From positions 2,170,001 to 2,234,000 of the forward strand of contig CP173058.1 in assembly GCA_044772875.1 (NCBI GenBank): a DNA stretch of 64,000 bases, written 5' to 3'. Of this stretch, positions 1 to 8,870 are shown one piece after another. A program made the translations under genes and the position numbers. The stretch comes from Morganella morganii_D (GTDB lineage Bacteria > Pseudomonadota > Gammaproteobacteria > Enterobacterales > Enterobacteriaceae). The notes beneath the pieces were generated by a model. The model was not told where the DNA came from and ran no database searches. It saw nothing but the letters and a program-made list of their open reading frames with translations. Every line of letters begins with the position of its first letter. Within the stretch, counting starts at the first letter, position 1.

Positions 1-428
1 GCGTCATCTATCATCTGTGAGTCGTTCCAGCGTGCATACGGCACATACTCAACCAGATGAATTTTTAATTCGTCCGGCCACTTCTTACGTACAGTAACCT
101 GACGTAACCACGGGATCCGTTCCAGCTGCTGCTGTACTTCATTAACATCCAGTGTCATAAACGTGCCCGGCGTCCCGAGGGATAACACTGCTTTGCGCAC
201 ATCGTCGTTTGTCGTGTAATGGCGCTCACCGGTTAGTACCAGTTTTGACATCGGCAGGCGGTCTGCATCTTTCATCCAGTTCAGCACCATCAGACCACCC
301 CAGACCAGCGTTCCCAGCACCATCAGGAAAAACAGCAGCCCGGCAAGGTATGTGCCGTTACTGGGACGTGAACCGTCATAATCCGGATCCGGCTCCGGTT
401 CACGCATGTTCAGTGCAGCCTGTGACAT
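1..428 (-). CDS. ftsQ: Cell division protein FtsQ (5' part; runs off the window)
   Basis: FtsQ is a bitopic inner-membrane divisome protein that bridges FtsA/FtsK to FtsL-FtsB. About 142 N-terminal residues are visible. The start MSQAALN is the same as E. coli FtsQ; it is followed by a short cytoplasmic tail, one hydrophobic segment (about residues 27-50), and the POTRA region with SKLVLTGERHY and WPDELKIHLVEYVP. The ATG at 428 lies one base after the ddlB stop, so the two genes are probably translationally coupled. The 3' end is outside the window. Confidence 0.95.
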   Translation of the reverse strand, partial: MSQAALNMREPEPDPDYDGSRPSNGTYLAGLLFFLMVLGTLVWGGLMVLNWMKDADRLPMSKLVLTGERHYTTNDDVRKAVLSLGTPGTFMTLDVNEVQQQLERIPWLRQVTVRKKWPDELKIHLVEYVPYARWNDSQMIDD

Positions 429-429
429 A

Positions 430-1347
430 TCAGTCCGCCAGTGCCAGAACGCCCGCCACAAATGCGGAGAAGCTCATGCCTGCCTGACGTGCTGCCTGCG
501 GCACCAGACTGTGGTTGGTCATACCCGGGGAGGTGTTTACTTCCAGCAGATAGAGCTGCCCGTCACTGTCGAGCATAACATCCACACGGCCCCAGCCTTC
601 ACAGCCCACGGCTTTGTAAGCAGCTTTCGCCAGCTCACGGATTTCTGTCTCGCGTTCCCCTTCGAAGCCGGGGCAGAAATATTGTGTGTCGTCAGAAATA
701 TATTTGGCTTCGTAGTCGTAGAACACCGCCGCCGGCTGAATGCGGATGGACGGCAGCATCTGCTCACCCAGGAAACCCACGGTGAATTCCGGGCCGCTGA
801 GCCATTTTTCCACCAGTACGTCTTTGTCGTGTTTAAACGCTTCTTCCAGCGCCGGGCGCAGCGCCTGCGCATTATCCACTTTGGACATACCGACACTGGA
901 GCCTTCCAGGCTTGGTTTGACAATCACCGGATACCCCAGTGGTGCCACACCCTGCTGTAATTCTTCATCACTGATGTGCGCGAAACGGGCAGCATTGATG
1001 GCAAAATACGGGGCAATCGGCAGCCCTGCACCCGCCCACAGCTGTTTGGTACGCAGCTTATCCATAGAGAGTGCGGAGGCCATCACACCACTTCCGGTAT
1101 ACGGCAGTCCCATCTGCTCCAGGCAACCCTGTAGTGTACCGTCTTCTCCGCCGCGGCCGTGCAGCGCGATAAAGACTTTGGTAAAACCATCTTCCTTCAG
1201 ACGGGTAACCGGATACTCTCTGGTATCCACCGCAAATGCATTAATACCGGCTTCTTTTAAACCGGCAAGAACCGCTGCACCTGAAGCCAGAGAGACTTCA
1301 CGTTCTGCGGATGTACCGCCCATCAGTACCGCGACTTTTTCAGTCAT
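430..1347 (-). CDS. ddlB: D-alanine--D-alanine ligase B
   Basis: Cytoplasmic ATP-grasp ligase that joins two D-alanines for the pentapeptide stem added by MurF. The 305-residue length matches the family. Visible are the D-Ala-binding TSAEREVS near residue 15 (E15), the HGRGGEDGTLQG motif, GSSVGMSK in the ATP-grasp domain, the YDYEAKY loop and the C-terminal LLEVNTSPGMT with the metal-binding Asn. An in-frame TTG two codons upstream exists, but the ATG at 1347 gives the E. coli-like start MTEK. murC ends at 1350, two bases before this ATG. Confidence 0.96.
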   Translation of the reverse strand: MTEKVAVLMGGTSAEREVSLASGAAVLAGLKEAGINAFAVDTREYPVTRLKEDGFTKVFIALHGRGGEDGTLQGCLEQMGLPYTGSGVMASALSMDKLRTKQLWAGAGLPIAPYFAINAARFAHISDEELQQGVAPLGYPVIVKPSLEGSSVGMSKVDNAQALRPALEEAFKHDKDVLVEKWLSGPEFTVGFLGEQMLPSIRIQPAAVFYDYEAKYISDDTQYFCPGFEGERETEIRELAKAAYKAVGCEGWGRVDVMLDSDGQLYLLEVNTSPGMTNHSLVPQAARQAGMSFSAFVAGVLALAD

Positions 1348-1349
1348 TC

Positions 1350-2816
1350 TCAATTATCCTCACTCAAAACCGGCCGTAATTTTGTGTCAGCCAATGTACG
1401 CGCTATTTTACCGATATTTCCGGCGCCCTGAACCAGTATTAAATCATTATCTTCAAGAACCTGTGCCAAAACCGCAGCAATTTTACCCGGTTCAGTGACC
1501 AGAATCGGATCCAGCTTACCGCGCTGGCGGATTGTGCGGCACAGAGAGCGGCTGTCCACCCCCGGAATTGCCGGTTCACCGGCTGCATACACATCCAGCA
1601 TCAGCAGGATATCAACCTGATCAAGCGTGTTGGCAAAATCGTCATACAGGTCGCGGGTACGGGTGTAGCGGTGCGGCTGAAAGACCATCACAATCCGCTT
1701 GTCCGGCCAGCCTGCTCTTGCCGCTTTAATGGTGGCATCCACTTCGGTCGGGTGATGGCCGTAATCATCCACCAGCATCACACTGCCCTCTTTCTGGTTG
1801 ACGTGCTCCAGCGGGAAGTTGCCGAGGAAATCAAAACGGCGCCCGGTACCCTGGAATTCACGCAAAGAGGCCAGGATATCTTCATCCGGAATGCCCTCTT
1901 CTGTCGCGACCGCAATCGCCGCCGTGGCATTCAGGACGTTGTGACGGCCGGGTGCATTCAGCTCCACATTCAGATCCGGCAGATTCGCCCGGTGAACAGT
2001 GAAGAAACACTGTGAGCCGCGCTGTTCAAAATCAGTGATGCGGACATCCGCATCCTCATGAAAACCATAGGTAATCACATAACGGCCGATACGCGGTACG
2101 ATGTCGCAGATCACCGCATCATCCATACATACCACAGCAAGGCCGTAGAACGGCAGATTGTGCAGAAAGTTCACAAAGGTATCTTTCAGCGTTTCAAAAT
2201 CGCCGTGATAAGTATCCATGTGATCCGGCTCGATATTGGTGACCACGGCTACCATCGGCTGTAAATGCAGGAAAGAGGCATCACTTTCATCCGCTTCAGC
2301 AATCAGATAACGGCTTGAACCGAGACGCGCATGCACACCGGCTGCTTTGACCAGTCCGCCGTTGACGAACGTCGGATCCAGACCGCCACGACCGTAAATA
2401 CCGGAAATCATCGCTGTGGTAGTGGTTTTGCCGTGAGTACCGGCAATCGCCACACCGTGACGAAAACGCATCAGTTCCGCGAGCATTTCCGCGCGGCGGA
2501 TCACCGGAATACGGGCTTCACGCGCCGCAACAATTTCCGGGTTGTCTGAAGAAATAGCAGTGGATACCACTACCACGCTGGCTTCTGCCACGTTTTCCGG
2601 ACGGTGATTGAAGTAAATCGTCGCACCCAGGCTGCTCAGTTGTTTTGTTACCGCATTCGGCGCCAGATCAGACCCGCTGATCTCATAACCTTCGTTCGCC
2701 AGCACTTCCGCTATCCCGCCCATACCGGCACCGCCGATACCGACAAAGTGAATGTGCCGGACACGTTTCATTTCCGGAATGAAGGATCGTAATTTCGCCA
2801 ATTGCTGTGTATTCAC
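1350..2816 (-). CDS. murC: UDP-N-acetylmuramate--L-alanine ligase
   Basis: First of the Mur ligases: adds L-Ala to UDP-MurNAc using ATP in the cytoplasm. The 488-residue protein shows the N-terminal Rossmann motif GIGGAGMGGIAEVL (from about residue 26), the ATP-binding GTHGKTTTT in the central domain, the DHMDTYHG segment, and a C-terminal domain with DDYGHHPTE and FQPHRYTRT. It starts 25 bases after the murG stop within the minus-strand cluster. Confidence 0.97.
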   Translation of the reverse strand: MNTQQLAKLRSFIPEMKRVRHIHFVGIGGAGMGGIAEVLANEGYEISGSDLAPNAVTKQLSSLGATIYFNHRPENVAEASVVVVSTAISSDNPEIVAAREARIPVIRRAEMLAELMRFRHGVAIAGTHGKTTTTAMISGIYGRGGLDPTFVNGGLVKAAGVHARLGSSRYLIAEADESDASFLHLQPMVAVVTNIEPDHMDTYHGDFETLKDTFVNFLHNLPFYGLAVVCMDDAVICDIVPRIGRYVITYGFHEDADVRITDFEQRGSQCFFTVHRANLPDLNVELNAPGRHNVLNATAAIAVATEEGIPDEDILASLREFQGTGRRFDFLGNFPLEHVNQKEGSVMLVDDYGHHPTEVDATIKAARAGWPDKRIVMVFQPHRYTRTRDLYDDFANTLDQVDILLMLDVYAAGEPAIPGVDSRSLCRTIRQRGKLDPILVTEPGKIAAVLAQVLEDNDLILVQGAGNIGKIARTLADTKLRPVLSEDN

Positions 2817-2841
2817 GTTATTTCTTCGCTATATCAAATCG

Positions 2842-3915
2842 TTAGTGTTTCTTCGCTGCCGCAATAATCGCATCCGCCACTCGTTTGGTGGCATCGGTAA
2901 TTGCGACACTTCTTGCTTTTTCCGCCATAGTCAGCAGGCGTGGTCTGTCCCACTCGCGCAGCTGCTCTGCGACTGCCTGTGCATTAAAGGACGGCTGTTC
3001 CATGATAACAGCGGCTCCCGCCTGTTCCAGCGGCAGCGCATTCCGGTATTGCTGGCGGTCTTTATGCAGGAACGGCACAAAAATCGCGCCCAGCCCGGCA
3101 ACCGCGATCTCACTGACGGTCAGCGCCCCGGAGCGACAGATAACCACATCCGCCCAGGTATAAGCTTCAACCATGTCATCAATAAATTCTGTGACAGTCA
3201 CACTGTCTGATGCATTCTGCGCGTTATAGAGCGCCTGTGTGCTTTCCGCACTGCCTTTCCCTGCCTGGTGGCGGATACAGACCGCATCCCCCATAATCCC
3301 GGCCACTTCAGGCATTGTCTGGTTCAGGATACGCGCGCCCTGGCTGCCGCCGATTACCAGAATGCGGACAGGCCCTTCGCGCCCGGCAAAACGCTCTGCC
3401 GGTGACAGCAGGCTCAGGATATCCTCACGTACCGGGTTACCGACCACCGGTGCCTGCGGGAACGCACCCGGAAATCCCTGTAATACAGTGGTGGCGATTT
3501 TCGACAACCAGCCGTTAGTCAGTCCGGCCACGCCGTTCTGTTCATGCAGGATCACCGGAATGCCGCAGCGCCAGGCCGCCACACCACCGGGACCTGAGAC
3601 AAAACCGCCCATGCCGAGCACGGCATCCGGCTGGTAGTCACGCATAATTTTTTTTGCCTGTTTTATCGCTTTTGCGATACGGAACGGCGCGGTGAGCAGT
3701 GCTTTCACGCCTTTGCCGCGCAGACCGGTAATCTCAATAAAATCGATATCGATGCCGTGTTTCGGCACGAGCTGAGCTTCCATCCGGTCACGGGTACCCA
3801 GCCAGCGGATTTCCCAGCCCTGACTCTGTAAATAGTGCGCAACCGCAAGCCCCGGAAAGACATGTCCGCCACTACCACCGGCCATCACCATCAGACGGGG
3901 GGCTTTATTACTCAT
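2842..3915 (-). CDS. murG: UDP-GlcNAc transferase making lipid II
   Basis: GT-B glycosyltransferase on the inner face of the membrane that converts lipid I to lipid II. The 357-residue protein has the glycine-rich N-terminal loop AGGSGGHVFPGLAVA (H18 corresponds to the family catalytic His), the second Gly-rich loop GGSQGARILNQ and the UDP-GlcNAc-binding region CRSGALTVSEIA. Its ATG overlaps the ftsW stop (ATGA), which suggests coupled translation of the lipid II synthase and the SEDS polymerase that uses its product. Confidence 0.97.
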   Translation of the reverse strand: MSNKAPRLMVMAGGSGGHVFPGLAVAHYLQSQGWEIRWLGTRDRMEAQLVPKHGIDIDFIEITGLRGKGVKALLTAPFRIAKAIKQAKKIMRDYQPDAVLGMGGFVSGPGGVAAWRCGIPVILHEQNGVAGLTNGWLSKIATTVLQGFPGAFPQAPVVGNPVREDILSLLSPAERFAGREGPVRILVIGGSQGARILNQTMPEVAGIMGDAVCIRHQAGKGSAESTQALYNAQNASDSVTVTEFIDDMVEAYTWADVVICRSGALTVSEIAVAGLGAIFVPFLHKDRQQYRNALPLEQAGAAVIMEQPSFNAQAVAEQLREWDRPRLLTMAEKARSVAITDATKRVADAIIAAAKKH

Positions 3916-5105
3916 CGCGCTCTCCTTGAGAATGCCTGGGCTTTTGCCAGACGTGTTTCAAAATCAATCCGCAGCAGCAAGGCAATAGCTGCGGTCATAA
4001 TCACTAAACTGGAGCCGCCGTAACTGATCAGCGGCAGTGTCAGCCCTTTGGTCGGCAGCATGCCGGAGGCCGCACCGACGTTAACCAGCGCCTGAAAGCT
4101 GAACCAGATACCGATGGCGCAGGCCAGAAAACCGGCAAAACGCTGGTCGATCATCAGTGCACGGCGGCCGATAACCATAGCGCGGAAGGCGACAAAAAAG
4201 ACCATCAGCAGCACCAGGATTACACCGAAATACCCCAGTTCCTCGCCGAGGATGGCAAAAATAAAGTCGGTATGGGCTTCCGGCAGGTACTCCATTTTCT
4301 GAATGGAATTCCCCAGTCCCTGGCCGAAATAATCACCGCGCCCGAAGGCCATCAATGATTGTGTTAACTGGTAGCCGCTGCCGAACGGGTCTTCCCACGG
4401 ATCAAGGAAGGAGGTCACACGCCGCATACGGTAAGGCTCGGCGATAATCAGCAGCACCACTGCCGCAACACCGCCGCCGATAATCGCGATAAACTGCCAC
4501 ATCTTGGCACCGGCGAGGAACAACAGCGCCAGTGTGGTGACAAACAGCACCACCACGGTACCGAGATCCGGCTGTAACAGCAGTAACACCGCCAGCACAA
4601 ACATCACGCCCATCGGCTTGCAGAATCCCCAGAAGTTATTTCTGACTTCATCCACCTTACGCACCAGATAACCCGCCAGATAGACAAACAGTGCCAGTTT
4701 CGATACCTCTGCGGGCTGAATACGCATCGGCCCGATGGCGATCCAGCGCGATGCCCCGTTAACAGAGCTGCCCACACCGAGTACCACAATCAGCCCGCCG
4801 ATCGTACCAATCAGCAGTAATGTGCTGTAACGCTGCCACATTTCCAGCGGGAAACGCATAATCACCGCAGCGACAATAAAAGCAAAGATTAAGAAACCGC
4901 CGTCACGCTTGGCGAAATAAAAAGGATCATCCGCCAGACGCTGCCCCACGGGCATAGAGGCCGAGGTCACCATCACAAAGCCAATCGCGGCCAGTCCCAG
5001 TGCAAACCACAGCAATGTCCGGTCATACATAACAACCGTACTGAACTCGCCGTTACGCTCGCCGACCATCCAGTTTTTAAAACGCTGTGATCCGGGGAAT
5101 TTCAT
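3912..5105 (-). CDS. ftsW: Septal peptidoglycan polymerase FtsW (SEDS family)
   Basis: Integral membrane SEDS glycosyltransferase of the divisome that partners with FtsI. The 397 residues contain about ten hydrophobic segments, with family signatures GPMRIQPAEVSKLALFVY, LLLQPDLGTVVV, EAHTDFIFAILGEELG and LPLISYGGSSL. It overlaps murG downstream and murD upstream by ATGA junctions. The N-terminal cytoplasmic tail of about 25 residues resembles the enterobacterial form. Confidence 0.97.
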   Translation of the reverse strand: MKFPGSQRFKNWMVGERNGEFSTVVMYDRTLLWFALGLAAIGFVMVTSASMPVGQRLADDPFYFAKRDGGFLIFAFIVAAVIMRFPLEMWQRYSTLLLIGTIGGLIVVLGVGSSVNGASRWIAIGPMRIQPAEVSKLALFVYLAGYLVRKVDEVRNNFWGFCKPMGVMFVLAVLLLLQPDLGTVVVLFVTTLALLFLAGAKMWQFIAIIGGGVAAVVLLIIAEPYRMRRVTSFLDPWEDPFGSGYQLTQSLMAFGRGDYFGQGLGNSIQKMEYLPEAHTDFIFAILGEELGYFGVILVLLMVFFVAFRAMVIGRRALMIDQRFAGFLACAIGIWFSFQALVNVGAASGMLPTKGLTLPLISYGGSSLVIMTAAIALLLRIDFETRLAKAQAFSRRAR

Positions 5106-6418
5106 GCCGCTAACTCCCGTGCCAGCCGGGCAAATTCACGCCCGCGCTCTTCAAAGTTACGGAACTGATCCAGACTCGCACAAGCCGGTGACAATAACAC
5201 CATATCCCCGGCCGCCAGTGCCGGTGCCAGTGCCCGCATCGCCTGCTCCATGGTGTCTGTCAGCAGAGAGACGTCCGGACGCAGCTGTGCAAGCTGTGCG
5301 CCGTCACGCCCGAAGCAGTAAAGGCGGATTTTTTCGCCGCTCAGATACGGCAGCAGAGGCGAGAAATCCGCTGATTTACCGTCACCGCCGAGCAGCAGGT
5401 GCAGACAGCCGGCCACCTGCAAACCGTTCAGCGCCGCTTCGGTACTGCCGACGTTGGTGGCTTTGGAATCATCAATCCAGCGAATCCCGGCAGATTCATG
5501 CACCAGCTGAAAACGGTGCGGCAGACCGCTGTAAGTACGCAGCGCTTTCAGTGCGCCTTCACGCGGGATACTGACCGCATCCGCCAGCGCCAGCGCGGCC
5601 AGCGCATTACAGTAGTTGTGCTGACCGTGCAGGATCATTTCATTACAACCGATGATTTTTTCACCGCAGAAGCAGAGCGACTGCTCATCGGTATCCAGCC
5701 GGTAATCCCCGGTTTCGGCGCCGAAGCTGACATATTCAGAGCGGTCACAATCACAGCCCGGCTGTGTCAGTGCATCTTCCGCGTTATACACGCAGACGGC
5801 GGCATCGTGATAAACACGCAGTTTTGCCGCACGATACTGCTCCAGACCCTGCGGATAACGATCCATATGATCTTCAGTGACATTCAGGACAGTCGCCGCT
5901 GCCGGCTTCAGGCTGAAAGTCGTTTCCAGCTGAAAACTGGATAACTCGAGCACACAGAGATCGTAATCTTCTTTCAGCAGTTCGAGGGCAGGCAGGCCGA
6001 TATTACCGCCGACACCGGTACGCAGACCGGCGCAGCGCCCCATTTCCCCCACCAGGGAGGTCACAGTGCTTTTGCCGTTCGAACCGGTGATCGCCACAAC
6101 AGGAACAGTCACTTCACGGGCAAATAATTCGATATCGCCGATAATTTCCGCGCCGGCCTCAGCCGCTGCCTGCAATTGCGGGGTACTGACCGCCACTCCG
6201 GGGCTTGCGATAATCAGATCCGCATCCAGCAGCCACTGCGCCTCAAACCCGCCACAGTGACACTGAATACTGTCCGGCAGTTTATCAATGCCGGGCGGGG
6301 AGGTGCGGGTATCCATCACCTTCGGTGTGACACCGCGTGACAGAAAAAAGTCCACACAGGAAAGCCCGGTTAAACCGAGTCCGACAATGACAATGTCTTT
6401 CCCCTGATAATTCGCCAT
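5102..6418 (-). CDS. murD: UDP-MurNAc-L-Ala--D-glutamate ligase
   Basis: Cytoplasmic Mur ligase adding D-Glu to UDP-MurNAc-L-Ala. The 438-residue length is typical. Motifs seen: N-terminal GLGLTGLSCVDF, ATP-binding TGSNGKSTVTSL near residue 112, NVTEDHMDRYPQG, and the C-terminal DDSKATNVGST and LLSPACASLDQF. It starts two bases after the mraY stop and overlaps ftsW by an ATGA junction. Confidence 0.97.
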   Translation of the reverse strand: MANYQGKDIVIVGLGLTGLSCVDFFLSRGVTPKVMDTRTSPPGIDKLPDSIQCHCGGFEAQWLLDADLIIASPGVAVSTPQLQAAAEAGAEIIGDIELFAREVTVPVVAITGSNGKSTVTSLVGEMGRCAGLRTGVGGNIGLPALELLKEDYDLCVLELSSFQLETTFSLKPAAATVLNVTEDHMDRYPQGLEQYRAAKLRVYHDAAVCVYNAEDALTQPGCDCDRSEYVSFGAETGDYRLDTDEQSLCFCGEKIIGCNEMILHGQHNYCNALAALALADAVSIPREGALKALRTYSGLPHRFQLVHESAGIRWIDDSKATNVGSTEAALNGLQVAGCLHLLLGGDGKSADFSPLLPYLSGEKIRLYCFGRDGAQLAQLRPDVSLLTDTMEQAMRALAPALAAGDMVLLSPACASLDQFRNFEERGREFARLARELAA

Positions 6419-6420
6419 GA

Positions 6421-7503
6421 TTAACGTACCTTGAGTGTTGCCAGACCGATCAGCACTAACATCAGAGAGATAATCCAGAAGCGGACAATCACCCGCGGCT
6501 CAGGCCAGCCTTTTAATTCATAATGGTGATGAATAGGTGCCATCCGGAAAATACGCTGGCCGCGTAATTTGAAGGAACCGACCTGTAAAATCACCGACAG
6601 AGTTTCCACCACGAACACACCGCCCATAATCAGCAACAGGAATTCCTGACGCAGCAGAACAGCAATGGTACCCAGCGCGCCGCCGAGTGCCAGCGAACCG
6701 ACATCCCCCATAAAGACCTGAGCCGGATAGGTGTTAAACCACAGGAATCCCAGCCCTGCCCCGACAATCGCGGTGCAGACAATCACCAGTTCCCCGGCAT
6801 ACGGCAGATACGGGATATGCAGATAGTGTGCGAAATTCACGTTACCGGTCGCCCAGGCCACCAGCGCAAACCCGGCAGCAACAAAGACGGTCGGCATAAT
6901 CGCGAGGCCGTCAAGGCCGTCTGTCAGGTTGACCGCGTTACTGGTACCGACAATCACGAAATACGCCAGCAGGATATAAAGCACGCCCAGCTGCGGCATC
7001 ACATCTTTAAAGAACGGCACCACCAGCTGTGTCGCCGGGGTATCTTTACCGATGGCATACATACTGAACGCTACAGTCAGCGCCAGCACGGACTGCCAGA
7101 AATATTTCCAGCGCGCAATCAGCCCTTTGGTGTCTTTGCGCACGACCTTGCGGTAATCATCGATAAAACCGACAATACCGTAGCCGATCAGCACCAGCAG
7201 CACACACCAGACATACGGGTTATCCAGACGCGCCCACAGCAGAACTGAAATAGCGATGGAGAACAGAATCATCATGCCGCCCATGGTCGGGGTACCGCGC
7301 TTACTGAAGTGCGATTCCGGCCCTTCGTTGCGGACAACCTGACCAATCTGCATTCTCTGAAGATACGCAATCACATGCGGCCCCATCCATAACGCAATAA
7401 TCAGCGAGGTCAGCAGGCCGACAATGGCGCGGAACGTCAGATAAGAGAAGACGTTAAACGCGGTGTGAAACTGCACCAGATACTCAGCCAGCCAAATCAG
7501 CAT
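6421..7503 (-). CDS. mraY: Phospho-MurNAc-pentapeptide transferase
   Basis: Polytopic membrane enzyme that transfers phospho-MurNAc-pentapeptide to undecaprenyl phosphate, giving lipid I. It has 360 residues, as in E. coli, with about ten membrane segments. Conserved cytoplasmic motifs are FVDDYRK-like FIDDYRKVVRKDTKG, NLTDGLDGLAIMP with the aspartates of the active site, and RMAPIHHHYELKGWPE near the C terminus. Overlaps the end of murF by 7 bases. Confidence 0.97.
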   Translation of the reverse strand: MLIWLAEYLVQFHTAFNVFSYLTFRAIVGLLTSLIIALWMGPHVIAYLQRMQIGQVVRNEGPESHFSKRGTPTMGGMMILFSIAISVLLWARLDNPYVWCVLLVLIGYGIVGFIDDYRKVVRKDTKGLIARWKYFWQSVLALTVAFSMYAIGKDTPATQLVVPFFKDVMPQLGVLYILLAYFVIVGTSNAVNLTDGLDGLAIMPTVFVAAGFALVAWATGNVNFAHYLHIPYLPYAGELVIVCTAIVGAGLGFLWFNTYPAQVFMGDVGSLALGGALGTIAVLLRQEFLLLIMGGVFVVETLSVILQVGSFKLRGQRIFRMAPIHHHYELKGWPEPRVIVRFWIISLMLVLIGLATLKVR

Positions 7504-8870
7504 GGGACACTCTCCTGCAAGGCATGCACAACTTCTTCCATTGCGGAGCTGCGTGAACCTTTAACTAAAATTGAAATTGATGAATGCTGTGCCATCAGTG
7601 GTGCCAGCGCAGCAATAAGCATTGTTTTGTCAGCGAAGTGGCGTCCCTGGCACTCATCACTGATAAAATGGCTGAGCTGACCTGCGGTGAAAACCGCATC
7701 CAGTCCGGCATCACGGGCAGCCTGCCCGACTCTGCGGTGACTCTCTTCGGCATAACCGCCCTGCTCCCCGATATCCCCGGCAACCAGCACACGGTAGCCC
7801 GGCAGTTGTGCAAGCACACGGATTGCCGCGATCACCGAGCCGTCATTCGCATTGTACGTATCGTCAATTATCAGCTTACCGGGCGCGAGCTCAACCGGGT
7901 ATAAACGCCCCGGTACGGCGCTGGTCTGCGCCAGGCCGCTGCGGATATCCGCCAGTGTCGCTCCGGCAGAAAGTGCCAGTGCCGCCGCCGCGAGAGCATT
8001 GGCAATATTATGACGCCCCGGCAGCGGCAGCGTGACAGCGGTACTGCCTGCCGGTGTATGCAGGGTAAAATCCGTAGTCAGCGGCTTCATCACCACATCC
8101 GTGGCGTAAAAGTCAGCCTGCGGATGGACATCCGCGGAGAAACACCAGCGTGTCTGACGCGGAGTCAGGTGCGCCTGCCAGTGAATGATATCATTGCTTT
8201 CCAGATTAATGATGGCGGTGCCTTCGTCAGTCAGGCCGGTGAAAATTTCCCCTTTTGCCTGTGCGATGGCCTCTGCGGATCCGAACTCACCGATATGGGC
8301 GGCAAACAGGTTATTTACCAGTGCGGTCTGCGGGTGTGTCATGGCGGCGGTATACGCGATTTCACCGGTATGGTTGGCGCCCAGCTCAATCACCGCAAAC
8401 TGATGTTTTTCCGTCAGGCGCAGCAGTGTCAGCGGCACGCCGATATCATTATTAAAATTACCGGCAGTAAACAGGGTTTCACCTGCCTGCTGTAAAATCG
8501 CTGCGGTCATTTCTTTCACAGAGGTTTTACCGGAAGAGCCGGTCAGTGCGACCACTTTTGCCCCGCTGCGATCACGGTTACCTTTTGCCACCGCGCCCAG
8601 CGCAAGACGGGTATCTTTAACAATAATCTGCGGACAGTTCACATCCATCCGGCGGTTCACCAGGACAGCGGCAGCACCTTTCGCAGCCACATCCGCAATA
8701 AAATCATGCGCATCAAAATGTTCACCGCTCAGAGCGATAAACAACGCACGCTCACCGATAGTGCGGCTGTCCGTGGTCACACTCTCAATCCGTTCTGATG
8801 CCGCGTGACCGCTGAGGATAAGTTCCCCGGCGGTCAGTTGTGCGATATCAGCGAGGGAGAACGGGATCAT
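7497..8870 (-). CDS. murF: UDP-MurNAc-tripeptide--D-Ala-D-Ala ligase
   Basis: Last cytoplasmic Mur ligase; adds the D-Ala-D-Ala made by DdlB. The 457-residue protein has the ATP motif TGSSGKTSVKEM, ELGANHTGEIAY, the DDTYNAND segment of the C-terminal domain and GDIGEQG. The start overlaps the murE stop by an ATGA-type junction (murE ends at 8867). Confidence 0.96.
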   Translation of the reverse strand: MIPFSLADIAQLTAGELILSGHAASERIESVTTDSRTIGERALFIALSGEHFDAHDFIADVAAKGAAAVLVNRRMDVNCPQIIVKDTRLALGAVAKGNRDRSGAKVVALTGSSGKTSVKEMTAAILQQAGETLFTAGNFNNDIGVPLTLLRLTEKHQFAVIELGANHTGEIAYTAAMTHPQTALVNNLFAAHIGEFGSAEAIAQAKGEIFTGLTDEGTAIINLESNDIIHWQAHLTPRQTRWCFSADVHPQADFYATDVVMKPLTTDFTLHTPAGSTAVTLPLPGRHNIANALAAAALALSAGATLADIRSGLAQTSAVPGRLYPVELAPGKLIIDDTYNANDGSVIAAIRVLAQLPGYRVLVAGDIGEQGGYAEESHRRVGQAARDAGLDAVFTAGQLSHFISDECQGRHFADKTMLIAALAPLMAQHSSISILVKGSRSSAMEEVVHALQESVPC